Translations under genes and position numbers: made by a program | Assembly (NCBI RefSeq): GCF_020084865.1 | Contig: NZ_CP071953.1 | Location: 2,170,001-2,234,000, forward strand | Length of the DNA: 64,000 nucleotides | Direction: 5' to 3' | DNA from: Candidatus Kaistella beijingensis | GTDB taxonomy: Bacteria > Bacteroidota > Bacteroidia > Flavobacteriales > Weeksellaceae | Part shown: positions 26,616-36,598 of the stretch, piece by piece | Numbering within the stretch: position 1 is the stretch's first letter | Layout: each line of letters starts with the position of its first letter | The notes under the pieces: model-generated | What the model was told of the DNA's origin: nothing | The model's database searches: none | The model's input: only the letters and a program-made list of their open reading frames with translations

Positions 26616-29426
26616 ATGCCCAAAATTAGATTAAACAAAGCGGTAAAGGAATTTAATATTTCGATGACGAGACTTGTAGAATTTCTGCAGTCTAAAGGAA
26701 TCGAGGTAGAAAGCAACCCGAACGCGCAATTGGAAGAATCGGCATATTCTGCATTGGAAGCTGAGTTTCGTAAAGATTCGGAACAAAGAAAAGCTTCCCA
26801 TGAGGTGGTGATGACTAAAGTTCCGGAAGAAAAATTGGAAATCGAGCCGTCAAAACCTGAGGTGATAAGAGCCAAAGCAAGTTTGAGACCTGAAACAAAA
26901 GTTTTAGGTAAAATCGACTTGGATCCTAAAAAACCTGAAGCAGAAGAAGTAAAACAACCGGGACCCGTAAAAGAACCGGAAGTGGAAACCCCTGCAACTC
27001 CTGAAAAACAGGAATTTAAAGTTTTGGATAAGATCGACTTGTCCCAAATTGAAGGTCACAAACCAAAACCTTCCAAAAAAGAACAGCCTAAACAAGAAGA
27101 GGAAAAATCCGCTGAAAAGCCGGCTCCAACTCCTGAAATGAAGGCTGCAGCTCCTGTCGCAGAAACTCCAGCAGAAGTTGAAAGCACAGAGCCTGAAAAA
27201 ATCGAAACGGTTTATCAGAAACTCGACGGTCCAAAAATTTTGAAGCAAACTGTTGATTTATCGCAGTTTAACAAACCAAAACCACAAGGAGCGGGAGCAA
27301 AGAAGAAAAGAAAACGTATCGAAAAACCTGGAACTCCTGGAACAGGAACGCAACAAGGTCAAGGCGGAAATCAATCGCAAGGAAACCGTCCTCAAGGACA
27401 AGGCGGAAACCGACCTCCACATCAAGGCGGAAACCGACCTCCTTTCCAAGGTGGTGGAAATAACAACGCCAACAAACGCGGTGGAAGCAGAAGAGGAGCT
27501 CCAACAATGCCTGTAGAATTGACCGACGAACAGGTTAAAAACCAAATTAAAGAAACCCTTGAAAAACTAACAAGCAAAGGCGGAAGAAACAAGGGTGCAA
27601 AACATAGAAAGGAAAAGAGGATTTTCCGAAGAGAGCAAGACGAACTTCAACAGGAACTCGATGCAGCGGACAGAACTTTAAAAGTAACCGAATTTATTAC
27701 CGTAGGTGAATTGGCAAGTTTGATGAACGTGAGTCCAACCGAAGTAATTTCTGCATGTTTCTCATTGGGTGTGATGGTGACGATGAATCAACGTTTAGAA
27801 GCTGATACACTGTTACTTGTAGCAGATGAGTTCGGGTATAAAATTGAATTTTCTGATGCCGATTTGGAAGAATCTGTACTTGAAGAGGATACCGATACCG
27901 AAGAGGATCTATTACCAAGAGCACCGATTGTTACCGTAATGGGACACGTTGACCACGGTAAAACTTCTTTGCTCGACTATATTAGAAAAACCAACGTAAT
28001 CGCCGGTGAATCCGGAGGAATTACGCAGCACATCGGTGCATATAACGTGAAATTGGAGAATGGTCAAAGAATTACTTTCCTTGATACTCCTGGTCACGAA
28101 GCGTTTACGGCGATGAGAGCGAGAGGTGCGCAAATCACCGACATCGCAATTATCGTAATTGCAGCGGATGATGATGTGATGCCACAAACGAAGGAGGCGA
28201 TTTCTCACGCACAAGCAGCGGGAGTTCCGATGATTATTGCTTTAAATAAAGTGGATAAGCCGAATTCCAATCCTGATAATATTCGTCAGCAACTTTCATC
28301 CATGAATATTTTGGTGGAAGAATGGGGCGGAAATGTTCAGTCACAGGAAGTTTCTGCAAAGTTTGGTAACAATATGGATCAGCTTTTAGAAAAAGTTCTT
28401 CTTCAGGCAGAAATGCTTGAGCTGAAGGCGAATCCAGATAAAAATGCAAACGGGGTTGTCATCGAGGCATCTTTAGATAAAGGTAGAGGTTATGTAACCA
28501 CACTTCTTGTACAAACCGGAACTTTGAAAGTTGGAGATTACCTTCTTGCAGGGAAAAATCACGGTAAAGTGAAAGCGATGCTCGATGAAAGAGGAAAACC
28601 GATGCAAAAAGCGGGTCCTTCAATTCCGGTAACGATTTTAGGTTTAGATGGAGCGCCAACTGCGGGTGACAAATTCAGAGTTTTTGATGACGAAAGAGAA
28701 GCGAAAACTATTGCGACAAAAAGAGAGCAATTGCAGCGTGAACAATCCATCAGAACGAAGAAACACCTTACTTTGGACGAACTTGGAAGACGTATCGCAC
28801 TTGGAGATTTCAAAGAACTCAATATTATCCTTAAAGGAGACGTGGATGGTTCTGTGGAAGCGCTTTCCGATCAGTTGCAAGGTTTGTCAACGGAAGAAAT
28901 CAGCGTAAATATTATTCACCAAGGAGTTGGACAAATTACAGAATCCGACGTTTTATTGGCTGCAGCTTCAGACGCGATCATTATTGGATTTAATGTTCGT
29001 GCAGGAGTAATGGCAAGAGATTTAGCAGATAAAGAAGAAATCGACATCAGAACATATTCTGTAATTTATGCAGCAATTGATGAGGTAAAAGAGGCGATGG
29101 AAGGAATGCTTTCACCGGAAATTAAAGAGCAGGTAATCGGTAATGTTGAAATCCGTGAAGTGTTTAAAATTTCTAAAGTTGGTTCCATTGCAGGATGTAT
29201 GGTTCTTACCGGAAAAGTGACGAGAAACTCTAAAATCAGATTACTTCGAGACGGAATCGTAAAATTCGATGGTGAACTTGAAAGTTTAAAACGTTTCAAA
29301 GACGATGTGAAAGAAGTAACCAAAGGTTATGAATGTGGTTTGAACATCAAAGGATACAACGACATTGAAGTTGGTGATATTCTTGAGGTTTATGAAGAGG
29401 TTGCGGTGAAGAAGAAGTTGAAATAA
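26616..29426 (+). CDS. infB: Translation initiation factor IF-2
   Basis: A 936-residue GTPase that places initiator tRNA on the 30S subunit. A small N-terminal helical domain (about 1-55) is followed by a long charged linker rich in K, E, P and G (about 60-320; [20 protein letters not shown] near 250 is a G/Q/P-rich tract). The GTPase domain has G1 [10 protein letters not shown]3 DTPGHEAFT and G4 NKVDK. Domain II and the C-terminal IF-2 domains follow. Length and order are typical of Bacteroidota. Two strong terminators follow. Confidence 0.98.
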   Translation: MPKIRLNKAVKEFNISMTRLVEFLQSKGIEVESNPNAQLEESAYSALEAEFRKDSEQRKASHEVVMTKVPEEKLEIEPSKPEVIRAKASLRPETKVLGKIDLDPKKPEAEEVKQPGPVKEPEVETPATPEKQEFKVLDKIDLSQIEGHKPKPSKKEQPKQEEEKSAEKPAPTPEMKAAAPVAETPAEVESTEPEKIETVYQKLDGPKILKQTVDLSQFNKPKPQGAGAKKKRKRIEKPGTPGTGTQQGQGGNQSQGNRPQGQGGNRPPHQGGNRPPFQGGGNNNANKRGGSRRGAPTMPVELTDEQVKNQIKETLEKLTSKGGRNKGAKHRKEKRIFRREQDELQQELDAADRTLKVTEFITVGELASLMNVSPTEVISACFSLGVMVTMNQRLEADTLLLVADEFGYKIEFSDADLEESVLEEDTDTEEDLLPRAPIVTVMGHVDHGKTSLLDYIRKTNVIAGESGGITQHIGAYNVKLENGQRITFLDTPGHEAFTAMRARGAQITDIAIIVIAADDDVMPQTKEAISHAQAAGVPMIIALNKVDKPNSNPDNIRQQLSSMNILVEEWGGNVQSQEVSAKFGNNMDQLLEKVLLQAEMLELKANPDKNANGVVIEASLDKGRGYVTTLLVQTGTLKVGDYLLAGKNHGKVKAMLDERGKPMQKAGPSIPVTILGLDGAPTAGDKFRVFDDEREAKTIATKREQLQREQSIRTKKHLTLDELGRRIALGDFKELNIILKGDVDGSVEALSDQLQGLSTEEISVNIIHQGVGQITESDVLLAAASDAIIIGFNVRAGVMARDLADKEEIDIRTYSVIYAAIDEVKEAMEGMLSPEIKEQVIGNVEIREVFKISKVGSIAGCMVLTGKVTRNSKIRLLRDGIVKFDGELESLKRFKDDVKEVTKGYECGLNIKGYNDIEVGDILEVYEEVAVKKKLK

Positions 29427-29446
29427 TATCTCAAAATTATTATGCT

Positions 29447-29470
29447 AAACCTGCTTTTAAAGCAGGTTTT
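29447..29470 (+). terminator. infB terminator, first copy
   Basis: AAACCTGCTTT pairs with AAGCAGGTTT around a 2-3-nt loop and ends in TTTT. It lies about 20 bp after the infB stop. Confidence 0.85.
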
Positions 29471-29503
29471 CTATTTTATAACTTCTTAATCAATAATTTT
29501 TTC

Positions 29504-29534
29504 AAACCAGAATAGCTATCTATTCTGGTTTTTT
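29504..29534 (+). terminator. infB terminator, second copy
   Basis: AAACCAGAATA (29504-29514) pairs with TATTCTGGTTT (29521-29531) around GCTATC, followed by TTT. It is a second, independent terminator, so the strongly expressed infB operon is insulated from susC. Confidence 0.85.
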
Positions 29535-29641
29535 GATTCATTAACTTTTGTGAATTTTGATTCATTAAGCAATATCTAATATTTGTGACGAAGTCGCAAC
29601 TATTTTATGAAATTTGAAATTAATTCAAAATATTAATTTGT

Positions 29642-29665
29642 ATATGTTAAATTTTTTTAACATAT
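29642..29665 (+). promoter_or_regulatory. Palindromic operator-like site upstream of susC
   Basis: ATATGTTAAA (29642-29651), 4 bp, TTTAACATAT (29656-29665) is a perfect 10-bp inverted repeat. Its right arm touches CATATTTG, a near match to the -7 box, 31 bp before the susC ATG. A dimeric regulator could bind here. It may also be a plain AT-rich palindrome. Confidence 0.4.
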
Positions 29666-29695
29666 TTGTCCTCTAAAATATTAAATAGTGTTAAT

Positions 29696-32635
29696 ATGAA
29701 TGTAAAATTACGAGTTTTAAGTATCGGTGTTTTGTTCTTTGCAGGGCATTCACTTGTTGCTCAAAAAGCAAAAGCTGATACCACAACTAAAACAAAAGAC
29801 ATCGCAGAAGTTGTTTTGATTGGGGGTATCAAACTTGATCCCGCTCAAAAGGTGGGGGCATATAATACCGTTTCAAAAGCGAATTTTGAATCTACGCCGT
29901 TTTCTACCGTTGATGAAGTATTAAATGGTAGAGTTGCAGGATTGAATTTCTCCGCAGCCAGCGGTGATCCGGGATCTTCAAGTATGGTGACCGTACGTGG
30001 TGTAAGTTCGTTGCTTGGTACACCAAACCCCCTGTATGTTATTGACGGTGTAGTGGTAGGAAAAGGTTCAGATAACGCTTCATTGATGGAATCATGGAAT
30101 CCATTGTCATCGATCGATCCAAATGCAATCGAAAAAGTTGACGTTTTGAAGGATGCATCCGCTACCGCATTGTACGGATCCAGAGGAGCAAACGGCGTAA
30201 TCTTGATTACTACGAAGAAAGGTAAATATAACCAAAAGACCCGATTCGAGTTTTCTACAGAAACCGGTGTTCAGGATAGAGCTTTCGATAAGATGCAGCT
30301 TATGACCGCCGATGAATATATCAAGTACGGAGGAATCTTGATGTGGAACAGCCAGACTCAGTTAGGAACTACTTTCAGCAATCTTGAGCAGGCCACCAAT
30401 TATTTCCTTAACAGTTATGAGCCTGGATACAAAAATCAGGGTACAACAGATTGGGTAAAAGCCGTGAACAGAACTTCATCCGTTGTTAACACTTACAACT
30501 TTGGAGTTTCGGGAGGTGGTGAAAATACATCATTTAGAATTGGGGGATCTTATTATGAAAACCTACCACTAATTAAAACTTCAGAATTTGATAGACTAAG
30601 TGTTAATGCAGCTATTGATCATAAAGCTTCGGATAAGTTAAAATTTGGTTTGAATTTGAATTATTCAAATATTAAGAGGAGTACCTATTTCGGAGGAAGA
30701 GCTTCAGCAAACCCTGTAACTTCCTCTATTATGATTTCTCCTTTAAGAACAGTTTATAATGAAGATGGAAGCTATAACCAAAATTTGGGAGAGGGCTCAC
30801 CAACGCCAGGTTTTAACCCAGTGTCAATCCTTAATGAGACCAGTCAGAATTCCACCATTAATACCATCATTGCATCGGCAAATGCTGATTATCAGTTTGC
30901 TAAAAATTTCTATTTTAATTCTCTCTTTGGTGCGCAGGCGCAGTTTATGAAAGAGATGCAAGTGGTTCTTGCTGGTCACCCTGTATACACAATCATGTCT
31001 ACAACTCAGGGTTTCTTAGGTGATTTCCGAAGCACTATGCTTGATTGGAACTGGGTGAATACTTTCAGCTATCGTAACATTTTTGCTGGAAAACATAATC
31101 TTCAGGTTTATGTAGGAACAGAATATCAGGATCATACCTATAACAACCTAAGTTTGCAAACTTTTTCCATGAATGATCCGCGTCCTTATTTCATTTTTTC
31201 AGATGAAGTATTGGGAGATAACACTGATTTAAGATGGAGACAGATTTCTTATTTTAGCCGTTTAAATTATACCCTTAATAATAAATACACCCTTTCCGGA
31301 CAGTTCCGAAGAGACGGTAATTCAACTTTGGGAGACAAGAAATTTGGTAACTTCTGGTCTGTAGGTGGTTCATGGGCGGTTCATAACGAGCCTTTTCTGC
31401 CGGATTTATTTTCTTCTCTTACTTTAAGGGCAAGTTACGGTATTTTGGGGAACATTCCTTATGCAGATCAATGGGGAAGCCAATACAACCAATTTGCAAC
31501 ATTAGGTTATAACTCAACCATTGGTTGGGGTGGTTATGGTGGTTACGGAGGTATTTCAACACCAGGTAATAAAAATTTGGTTTGGGAAGAATCAGGACAT
31601 TTTGATGTTGGTGCAGATATCGGATTCTTTAACGACCGTTTGAAATTTAATCTAGATTACTACAATAAAATTACAGATAAAGCAATTTTCTTCGCAAATC
31701 CGGCACTTGAAGCAGGTGGTCCCGACTCATTTTATGCAAATGTTGGAACCATCCGTAACAGAGGTTTTGAAATGGTGATTGACGCATCTCCAGTAAGAAA
31801 TGAAAACTTTAGCTGGAATATTAATGCAAACGGATCATATGGTAAATCAATTGTAACTGATTTAAACGTTGATTTAAAGCAGTTTAAAGGAGATACTTCC
31901 GACGGTAGCAACGAACTTGTTGCCTTGGCTCCAGGACATCTTTTAGGCGAATATTACACTTGGTTATGGGCAGGTGTTGCACAACAGGACGATCCGTCTA
32001 AAGGAATTAAAGCTGGTGACGCGCTTTGGTACACCGATGGAACTCAAACGGATGTGACAAACAAAAAAACAGATGCTAAAGAAGCATGGATAGGTAAAAA
32101 CGCATTCCCGACCTATAACGTAGGGCTCACCAATGAATTTAAGTATAAAAACTTCTCGTTAAGTTTCATGCTTTCGGGTCAGTTCGATTTTCTTGTTCAA
32201 AACGGAGTGCATTCATACACCATCCATGATGGTAGATTCCCATCAAGAAATCAGATCGTAGATGCATTGTATGACAGTTGGACAGATGCTCCTGGTGCTG
32301 AAAACTACAGTACTACTAATCCAAAAGCAATTGTTGGTAACCCATCTAACTCTAGACTTGAATCCAGCAGATTTTTGAACAAAGGAGATCATATCAGATT
32401 AAAAGAAATGAAAGTTTCCTATTCCTTCGGTGAAATGTTTAAAAACTCTACAGGTATTAATAATTTAACAATTTACGCAAGAGGTACAAACCTTTTGACT
32501 TATGTGTTTGATAAAGATCTGAATTACGACCCAGAGTCAACATCCAATTCATGGTCTTGGTTGGGCAAAGGTAGATATTGGTACGCATCACCGGTAATCA
32601 GAACGATATCAATGGGTATTCAACTCGGTTTCTAA
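29696..32635 (+). CDS. SusC/RagA-type TonB-linked outer membrane transporter
   Basis: A 979-residue TonB-dependent barrel that imports large substrates through the outer membrane together with a SusD lipoprotein. A signal peptide ([23 protein letters not shown], spaced) is followed at once by the plug domain. [20 protein letters not shown] and [14 protein letters not shown] are the SusC plug signatures, and [19 protein letters not shown] is the plug-barrel junction. The usual N-terminal carboxypeptidase-like domain is missing. ATG at 29696 is preferred to the TTG at 29666 because it gives a clean signal peptide. The substrate is unknown; no carbohydrate-active enzyme is nearby. Confidence 0.93.
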   Translation: MNVKLRVLSIGVLFFAGHSLVAQKAKADTTTKTKDIAEVVLIGGIKLDPAQKVGAYNTVSKANFESTPFSTVDEVLNGRVAGLNFSAASGDPGSSSMVTVRGVSSLLGTPNPLYVIDGVVVGKGSDNASLMESWNPLSSIDPNAIEKVDVLKDASATALYGSRGANGVILITTKKGKYNQKTRFEFSTETGVQDRAFDKMQLMTADEYIKYGGILMWNSQTQLGTTFSNLEQATNYFLNSYEPGYKNQGTTDWVKAVNRTSSVVNTYNFGVSGGGENTSFRIGGSYYENLPLIKTSEFDRLSVNAAIDHKASDKLKFGLNLNYSNIKRSTYFGGRASANPVTSSIMISPLRTVYNEDGSYNQNLGEGSPTPGFNPVSILNETSQNSTINTIIASANADYQFAKNFYFNSLFGAQAQFMKEMQVVLAGHPVYTIMSTTQGFLGDFRSTMLDWNWVNTFSYRNIFAGKHNLQVYVGTEYQDHTYNNLSLQTFSMNDPRPYFIFSDEVLGDNTDLRWRQISYFSRLNYTLNNKYTLSGQFRRDGNSTLGDKKFGNFWSVGGSWAVHNEPFLPDLFSSLTLRASYGILGNIPYADQWGSQYNQFATLGYNSTIGWGGYGGYGGISTPGNKNLVWEESGHFDVGADIGFFNDRLKFNLDYYNKITDKAIFFANPALEAGGPDSFYANVGTIRNRGFEMVIDASPVRNENFSWNINANGSYGKSIVTDLNVDLKQFKGDTSDGSNELVALAPGHLLGEYYTWLWAGVAQQDDPSKGIKAGDALWYTDGTQTDVTNKKTDAKEAWIGKNAFPTYNVGLTNEFKYKNFSLSFMLSGQFDFLVQNGVHSYTIHDGRFPSRNQIVDALYDSWTDAPGAENYSTTNPKAIVGNPSNSRLESSRFLNKGDHIRLKEMKVSYSFGEMFKNSTGINNLTIYARGTNLLTYVFDKDLNYDPESTSNSWSWLGKGRYWYASPVIRTISMGIQLGF

Positions 32636-32653
32636 CAAAAAATTTAATTTAAA

Positions 32654-34186
32654 ATGAAAAAATATTTTTTAATATTATCAACACTGCTCTTTCTTTTTGT
32701 GCATAATTCCTGCAGCGAAAGAGATTTGGACTTATTTCCGCCGGATAAAGATGAGATCGATGCAGTAAACACAGAAGCAAAGCTTCAACAACTTCTTAAC
32801 GGTTCTTATTTAACTATGGCCTCATCTAACGTATTTGGCACAGAGGTTATGCTATTTGGTGACCTTATGGGTGATAAGCTTTTCGTTTCCAACTCCAACT
32901 CCTCTTATTTGAATACGTATAACTTCAACTATAATGGAGGCCAGAACGATTTCGGCTTTTACGGAAGTTTGTACGATGCCATCATGAAATGTAACATCGT
33001 TATTAACAGCACAAAAGTTCCTGCTAGTTCAAACTTGACAAGAATTAAAGGAGAGGCAAAAATTCTTAGAGCTTTTGCGTACTTTACTTTGGTAAACTAT
33101 TACTCACCAACGCCAACTTCTGGAATCAACCAGGAGTACGGAGTTCCTTTGGTTTTGGATGATTATGAAGTAAATATTCAGCCTGCAAGAGCAACAGTTG
33201 CACAGGTTTACGACCAAATTATTAAAGATTTGAAAGATGGTGCAGTGCAGGCCGATGCTTCGGCGCTCAATCCTGCAACTAATGCCAGTAGTAAAGTTCG
33301 TTTTACGCAAACTGCTGCAAAACTTCTACTTTCAAGGGTTTATTTGACAAGAAGAGCTCCCGGAGACGCTGAGTTAGCTTTGCAGTATGCAACAGAAATT
33401 GTAAACAATTCCAATGCATCATTTGCTAAGATTGACGCACTTGCCCCAACTATTCCAAAGGATCTTAATAATCCTGATGCTCCTTTTGATCTCACTCCAA
33501 AATATGTAAGCTATTTTTCAGGTGCAAAAGAGGAATTCGCTGAAGGACAGCCTGAAACGATTTGGGAGCTTGATCTAAATAATAATACCAATTTAGTAAC
33601 TGGAATCGGATCTAATATTTCGCTCCCATGTTATTATAACAGAACAGATTCTAGAAAATGTTTGTTGTTTAACCAAGCTTTTTATCAAAGTTTTCCAGCA
33701 ACGGATGTTAGAAGAGGAAGTTCCACAACTGGCTTGTTGACGAGCTTGGGAGTTCCGGTACAGGATAACCCACGTGGTTATTGGACCAACAAGTATCCAA
33801 GATTCACGCAAGAAGGAAACTATTTCAGAAATATTAAGGTATTAAGATTTGCTGAGGCTCAGCTAAACAGAATTGAAGCGCTTCACTTAACAGGTCAAAA
33901 CGCACTTGCTTTAACCGAATTAAATGCGTTTGCCGCATCCAGAGGTGGTTCCACGTATACGGGAACAAATCTCCTGAACGATATCCTCACTGAAAAGGCA
34001 AAAGAATTTTATGGTGAAGGACAAAGATTTTTAGATTTAAAACGTTACAATTTGCCTGTTGTTAAAACATCCAACTGTACAGTGAACTGTAACATTCCGG
34101 CAAATGACAAACTGTTCGTATTGCCGATCGACCAAACTGTATTAAATGCAAATGCTAACTTGACTCAATATCCAGGTTACAATTAA
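32654..34186 (+). CDS. SusD/RagB-type nutrient-binding lipoprotein
   Basis: A 510-residue surface lipoprotein that forms the lid of the SusC transporter. The lipobox is FVHNSC with Cys20. The TPR-rich SusD fold is recognisable from AKLQQLLNGSYLTMASSNVF near 45, RIKGEAKILRAFAYFTLVNY near 130 and the C-terminal LTEKAKEFYGEGQRFLDLKR near 460. It follows susC by 18 bp and is clearly its partner. A terminator follows directly. Confidence 0.93.
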   Translation: MKKYFLILSTLLFLFVHNSCSERDLDLFPPDKDEIDAVNTEAKLQQLLNGSYLTMASSNVFGTEVMLFGDLMGDKLFVSNSNSSYLNTYNFNYNGGQNDFGFYGSLYDAIMKCNIVINSTKVPASSNLTRIKGEAKILRAFAYFTLVNYYSPTPTSGINQEYGVPLVLDDYEVNIQPARATVAQVYDQIIKDLKDGAVQADASALNPATNASSKVRFTQTAAKLLLSRVYLTRRAPGDAELALQYATEIVNNSNASFAKIDALAPTIPKDLNNPDAPFDLTPKYVSYFSGAKEEFAEGQPETIWELDLNNNTNLVTGIGSNISLPCYYNRTDSRKCLLFNQAFYQSFPATDVRRGSSTTGLLTSLGVPVQDNPRGYWTNKYPRFTQEGNYFRNIKVLRFAEAQLNRIEALHLTGQNALALTELNAFAASRGGSTYTGTNLLNDILTEKAKEFYGEGQRFLDLKRYNLPVVKTSNCTVNCNIPANDKLFVLPIDQTVLNANANLTQYPGYN

Positions 34187-34208
34187 TACTTATTTTCTTG
34201 GAAATTTT

Positions 34209-34245
34209 AAGAGCGGGATTTATAAAAAATCCGGCTCTTTTTTAT
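34209..34245 (+). terminator. Terminator after susD
   Basis: AAGAGCGGGATT (34209-34220) pairs with AATCCGGCTCTT (34228-34239) except for one G-G pair, followed by TTTTT. It ends the susCD unit and excludes any start for the next gene upstream of it. Confidence 0.8.
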
Positions 34246-34259
34246 TTATTCAGATTTCT

Positions 34260-34267
34260 TACATTTG
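34260..34267 (+). promoter_or_regulatory. -7 box of the porin-like gene
   Basis: TACATTTG matches TAnnTTTG and lies 17 bp before the ATG at 34285. Confidence 0.5.
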
Positions 34268-34284
34268 TACACCAAAGAAAAATA

Positions 34285-36213
34285 ATGAAGTATTTGCTGC
34301 TCTGTTTTATGTTTTTCAGCTTTTGCGCAAGGTCGCAAGTGGTCAACAAAACCGACTCAAACCGAGTCAAACCTCAAGATACACTGGTCATTGATTCCGG
34401 ACGTAAAGATTCATTGAAAATCTTTAAGCCGACTATTTACGACTATAAATATCAAACAAGATTTTCAGGAAAGAAAATTTTCGACACAGTCTTCACTCAA
34501 GACAAAACCTTCATTTTTACGCAATATAACAATCGGGACAATTTCGGGAATATTCAGTTTGAGAATATTGGTTCAGGATTTAATCCGTTGGTTTATAGCG
34601 TAAATACAGAAAAAAATTTATCACTTCTTCCTAAAAGGAAATCGTTCTTTATCCTCGGGATTAATGACATCAAATATTATGATGTGAAAACTCCCACAAC
34701 CGCCTTCATTTATCATAATTCTGTGAGCAGTGGTGCAGCTTTGCAATCCACTTACACCCAAAACATTGGGAAAAATTTCAACTTTGCGGTTGAGTATATG
34801 GGGCTTCGCTCGCTTGGAAAATATCAGTACGATTTGGCTTCCAACAACAATATCATTTTTTCGGGACATTTTACTTCAAAAAATAACAAGTACGAAGTGT
34901 TTGCTCATTACCTTCACCAAAACGTAAACAATCAGGAAAATGGCGGTGTTGCAGACATCAGCTTATTTCTTAGCGATAACACCAATTTCAATAACCGACT
35001 CAACCTTCCCGTAAATCTTTCTCATTCAGATTCCCGTTTTTCTTACAGGAGGTATTATTTCAGTCACGAGTTCCGTCCTTTTGCTTCCGAAAAATTTCCG
35101 TTCAAAATTCGCCACACGATTTTTCATCAGGGAAATAAATATTACTACAACCAATCACAATTGGAGCCGTATTATTTAACGCAACAATCTGATTTAATTG
35201 ATTATCCGCTTTCCTCGAAGAAATATTCAGAAAATTTAAGCAACACGGTAAGTGTACTTTTCGATAAGGAGAACTTCAAACTCGATGCAGGAGTTCGCCA
35301 TCAATTAATTAAGTTTGGAATTGGAACCGCACTTCCAACATCGTTCAACATTCCACAAGAATTGTCTGAAAACAGAATTGGCGCAGTTGGAAATCTTTTA
35401 GTAAAACTTTGGGACAAAGTAGAAGTCAATTCCAACCTCGAATTTTCAAACGGGAATGAATTTGGAAGTTTTCTACGTTCTCAAAACTTACTAAAGTTTG
35501 AGCCTATTAAAGACTATTTCGTCAATGCGAAGGTGAATTTCCAAACCGCTTCACCCACTTTTAATTTGTTAATTAATCCTTCCGTTTACAAGAAATTCAA
35601 TTATTATTTGGAAAATCCAAAGAACGAAACCATTACCGAAATTGGCGGGGATGTCAATCTAAAATGGTTTAAAAGTTCTGTTTTTGCAAACTATTTTAGA
35701 ATCGATAATTATACTTATTTAGATTCAAATGCCCTTCCACAACAAAGCAGTTCGTCATTAAATATTTCTCAAATCGGCGGTGAAGCCACATTTTCTTACG
35801 GCAAATTTCATCTGAATCCCAGAGTGCTTTTTCAAAGTGCTTTAAGCAACAAAGATTTATATCCGATGCCGAATTTTGTAGGACGAGTCAACTTTTTTTG
35901 GCAATCGAAAGCCTTTAAAGATGCAGCAGAAATTCAGGCAGGAATCAAAGTTTATTATTTCACAAAATATCCATCCAACGAATATTTCCCGATTTTGAAC
36001 GAGTTTATCTCATCAAACCCGAGTTCCTATTCCATCGGCGGACAACCAATTGGCGACGTTTATTTTAACTTGAAGGTGAAAAGAATGTTCTTCTTCATTG
36101 AAGGACAACACCTGAACCAAACCTTCATGAAAAACAAATCTTTCACCGCTCCCAATTATCCGATATCCGATTTTAGGTTGAATTTGGGCATTGTTTGGTA
36201 TCTTTTCAGTTAG
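34285..36213 (+). CDS. Putative outer membrane porin
   Basis: A 642-residue protein with signal peptide MKYLLLCFMFFSFCARSQ and a long beta-strand-rich body. Aromatic residues alternate along predicted strands (for example FNFAVEYMGLRSLGKYQYDL, KYEVFAHYLHQNVNNQENGG, RFSYRRYYFSHEF). It ends in a typical barrel terminus, FRLNLGIVWYLFS, with a near-terminal aromatic. It fits the Bacteroidota putative porin family that follows or precedes translation and lipid genes. ATG at 34285 is chosen because the longer frame runs through the susD terminator. Substrate unknown. Confidence 0.8.
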   Translation: MKYLLLCFMFFSFCARSQVVNKTDSNRVKPQDTLVIDSGRKDSLKIFKPTIYDYKYQTRFSGKKIFDTVFTQDKTFIFTQYNNRDNFGNIQFENIGSGFNPLVYSVNTEKNLSLLPKRKSFFILGINDIKYYDVKTPTTAFIYHNSVSSGAALQSTYTQNIGKNFNFAVEYMGLRSLGKYQYDLASNNNIIFSGHFTSKNNKYEVFAHYLHQNVNNQENGGVADISLFLSDNTNFNNRLNLPVNLSHSDSRFSYRRYYFSHEFRPFASEKFPFKIRHTIFHQGNKYYYNQSQLEPYYLTQQSDLIDYPLSSKKYSENLSNTVSVLFDKENFKLDAGVRHQLIKFGIGTALPTSFNIPQELSENRIGAVGNLLVKLWDKVEVNSNLEFSNGNEFGSFLRSQNLLKFEPIKDYFVNAKVNFQTASPTFNLLINPSVYKKFNYYLENPKNETITEIGGDVNLKWFKSSVFANYFRIDNYTYLDSNALPQQSSSSLNISQIGGEATFSYGKFHLNPRVLFQSALSNKDLYPMPNFVGRVNFFWQSKAFKDAAEIQAGIKVYYFTKYPSNEYFPILNEFISSNPSSYSIGGQPIGDVYFNLKVKRMFFFIEGQHLNQTFMKNKSFTAPNYPISDFRLNLGIVWYLFS

Positions 36214-36221
36214 AATTTTAC

Positions 36222-36565
36222 ATGAAAAAATTCAAGCCGAATTATGATGACGGAATCTGGAAAGGAGCTCCCGAAATTCTTTCGGAAAAGCGTGGGACTT
36301 GTGAAACAGGGAAACAGTAGCAGAAAAATTAAAGTGGGAAAATGTGCGGGGAAACAGAATTTTAGGTTTGAAATTTAGAAGACAAGATCCAATAAGCCTT
36401 TAAATTGCAGATTTTTATTGCCATAAATTAAAACTTATTATCGAAATTGACGGCGGCTATCATTTTACAAAAAAACAAATTATCAAAGATGAGGAAAGAA
36501 CAGAAATTCTGAACTCAAATGCACTTGAAATAATTAGATTTAAAAATGAAGAAAGAAATTTTTGA
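36222..36565 (+). pseudogene. Decayed DUF559 (PD-(D/E)XK-like endonuclease) gene
   Basis: Pieces of one DUF559 protein appear in different frames. Frame one from ATG 36222 reads MKKFKPNYDDGIWKGAPEIL and stops. A second frame reads AEKLKWENVRGNRILGLKFR then RQDPISL and stops. A third reads IADFYCHKLKLIIEIDGGYH, FTKKQIIKDEERTEILN and IIRFKNEERNF, ending at TGA 36563-36565. Joined, they give the normal order of the family, so at least two frameshifts and some in-frame stops have killed the gene. The IEIDGG block holds the nuclease-like acidic residues. Confidence 0.88.
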
Positions 36566-36598
36566 GACGAAATAGGTTTAAAAAAAATATATTTTAAA

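Noticed and set aside
29696..34186. Polysaccharide utilisation locus
   Set aside because: SusC and SusD are present but no glycoside hydrolase, lyase or sugar regulator is near, so a glycan substrate cannot be claimed.
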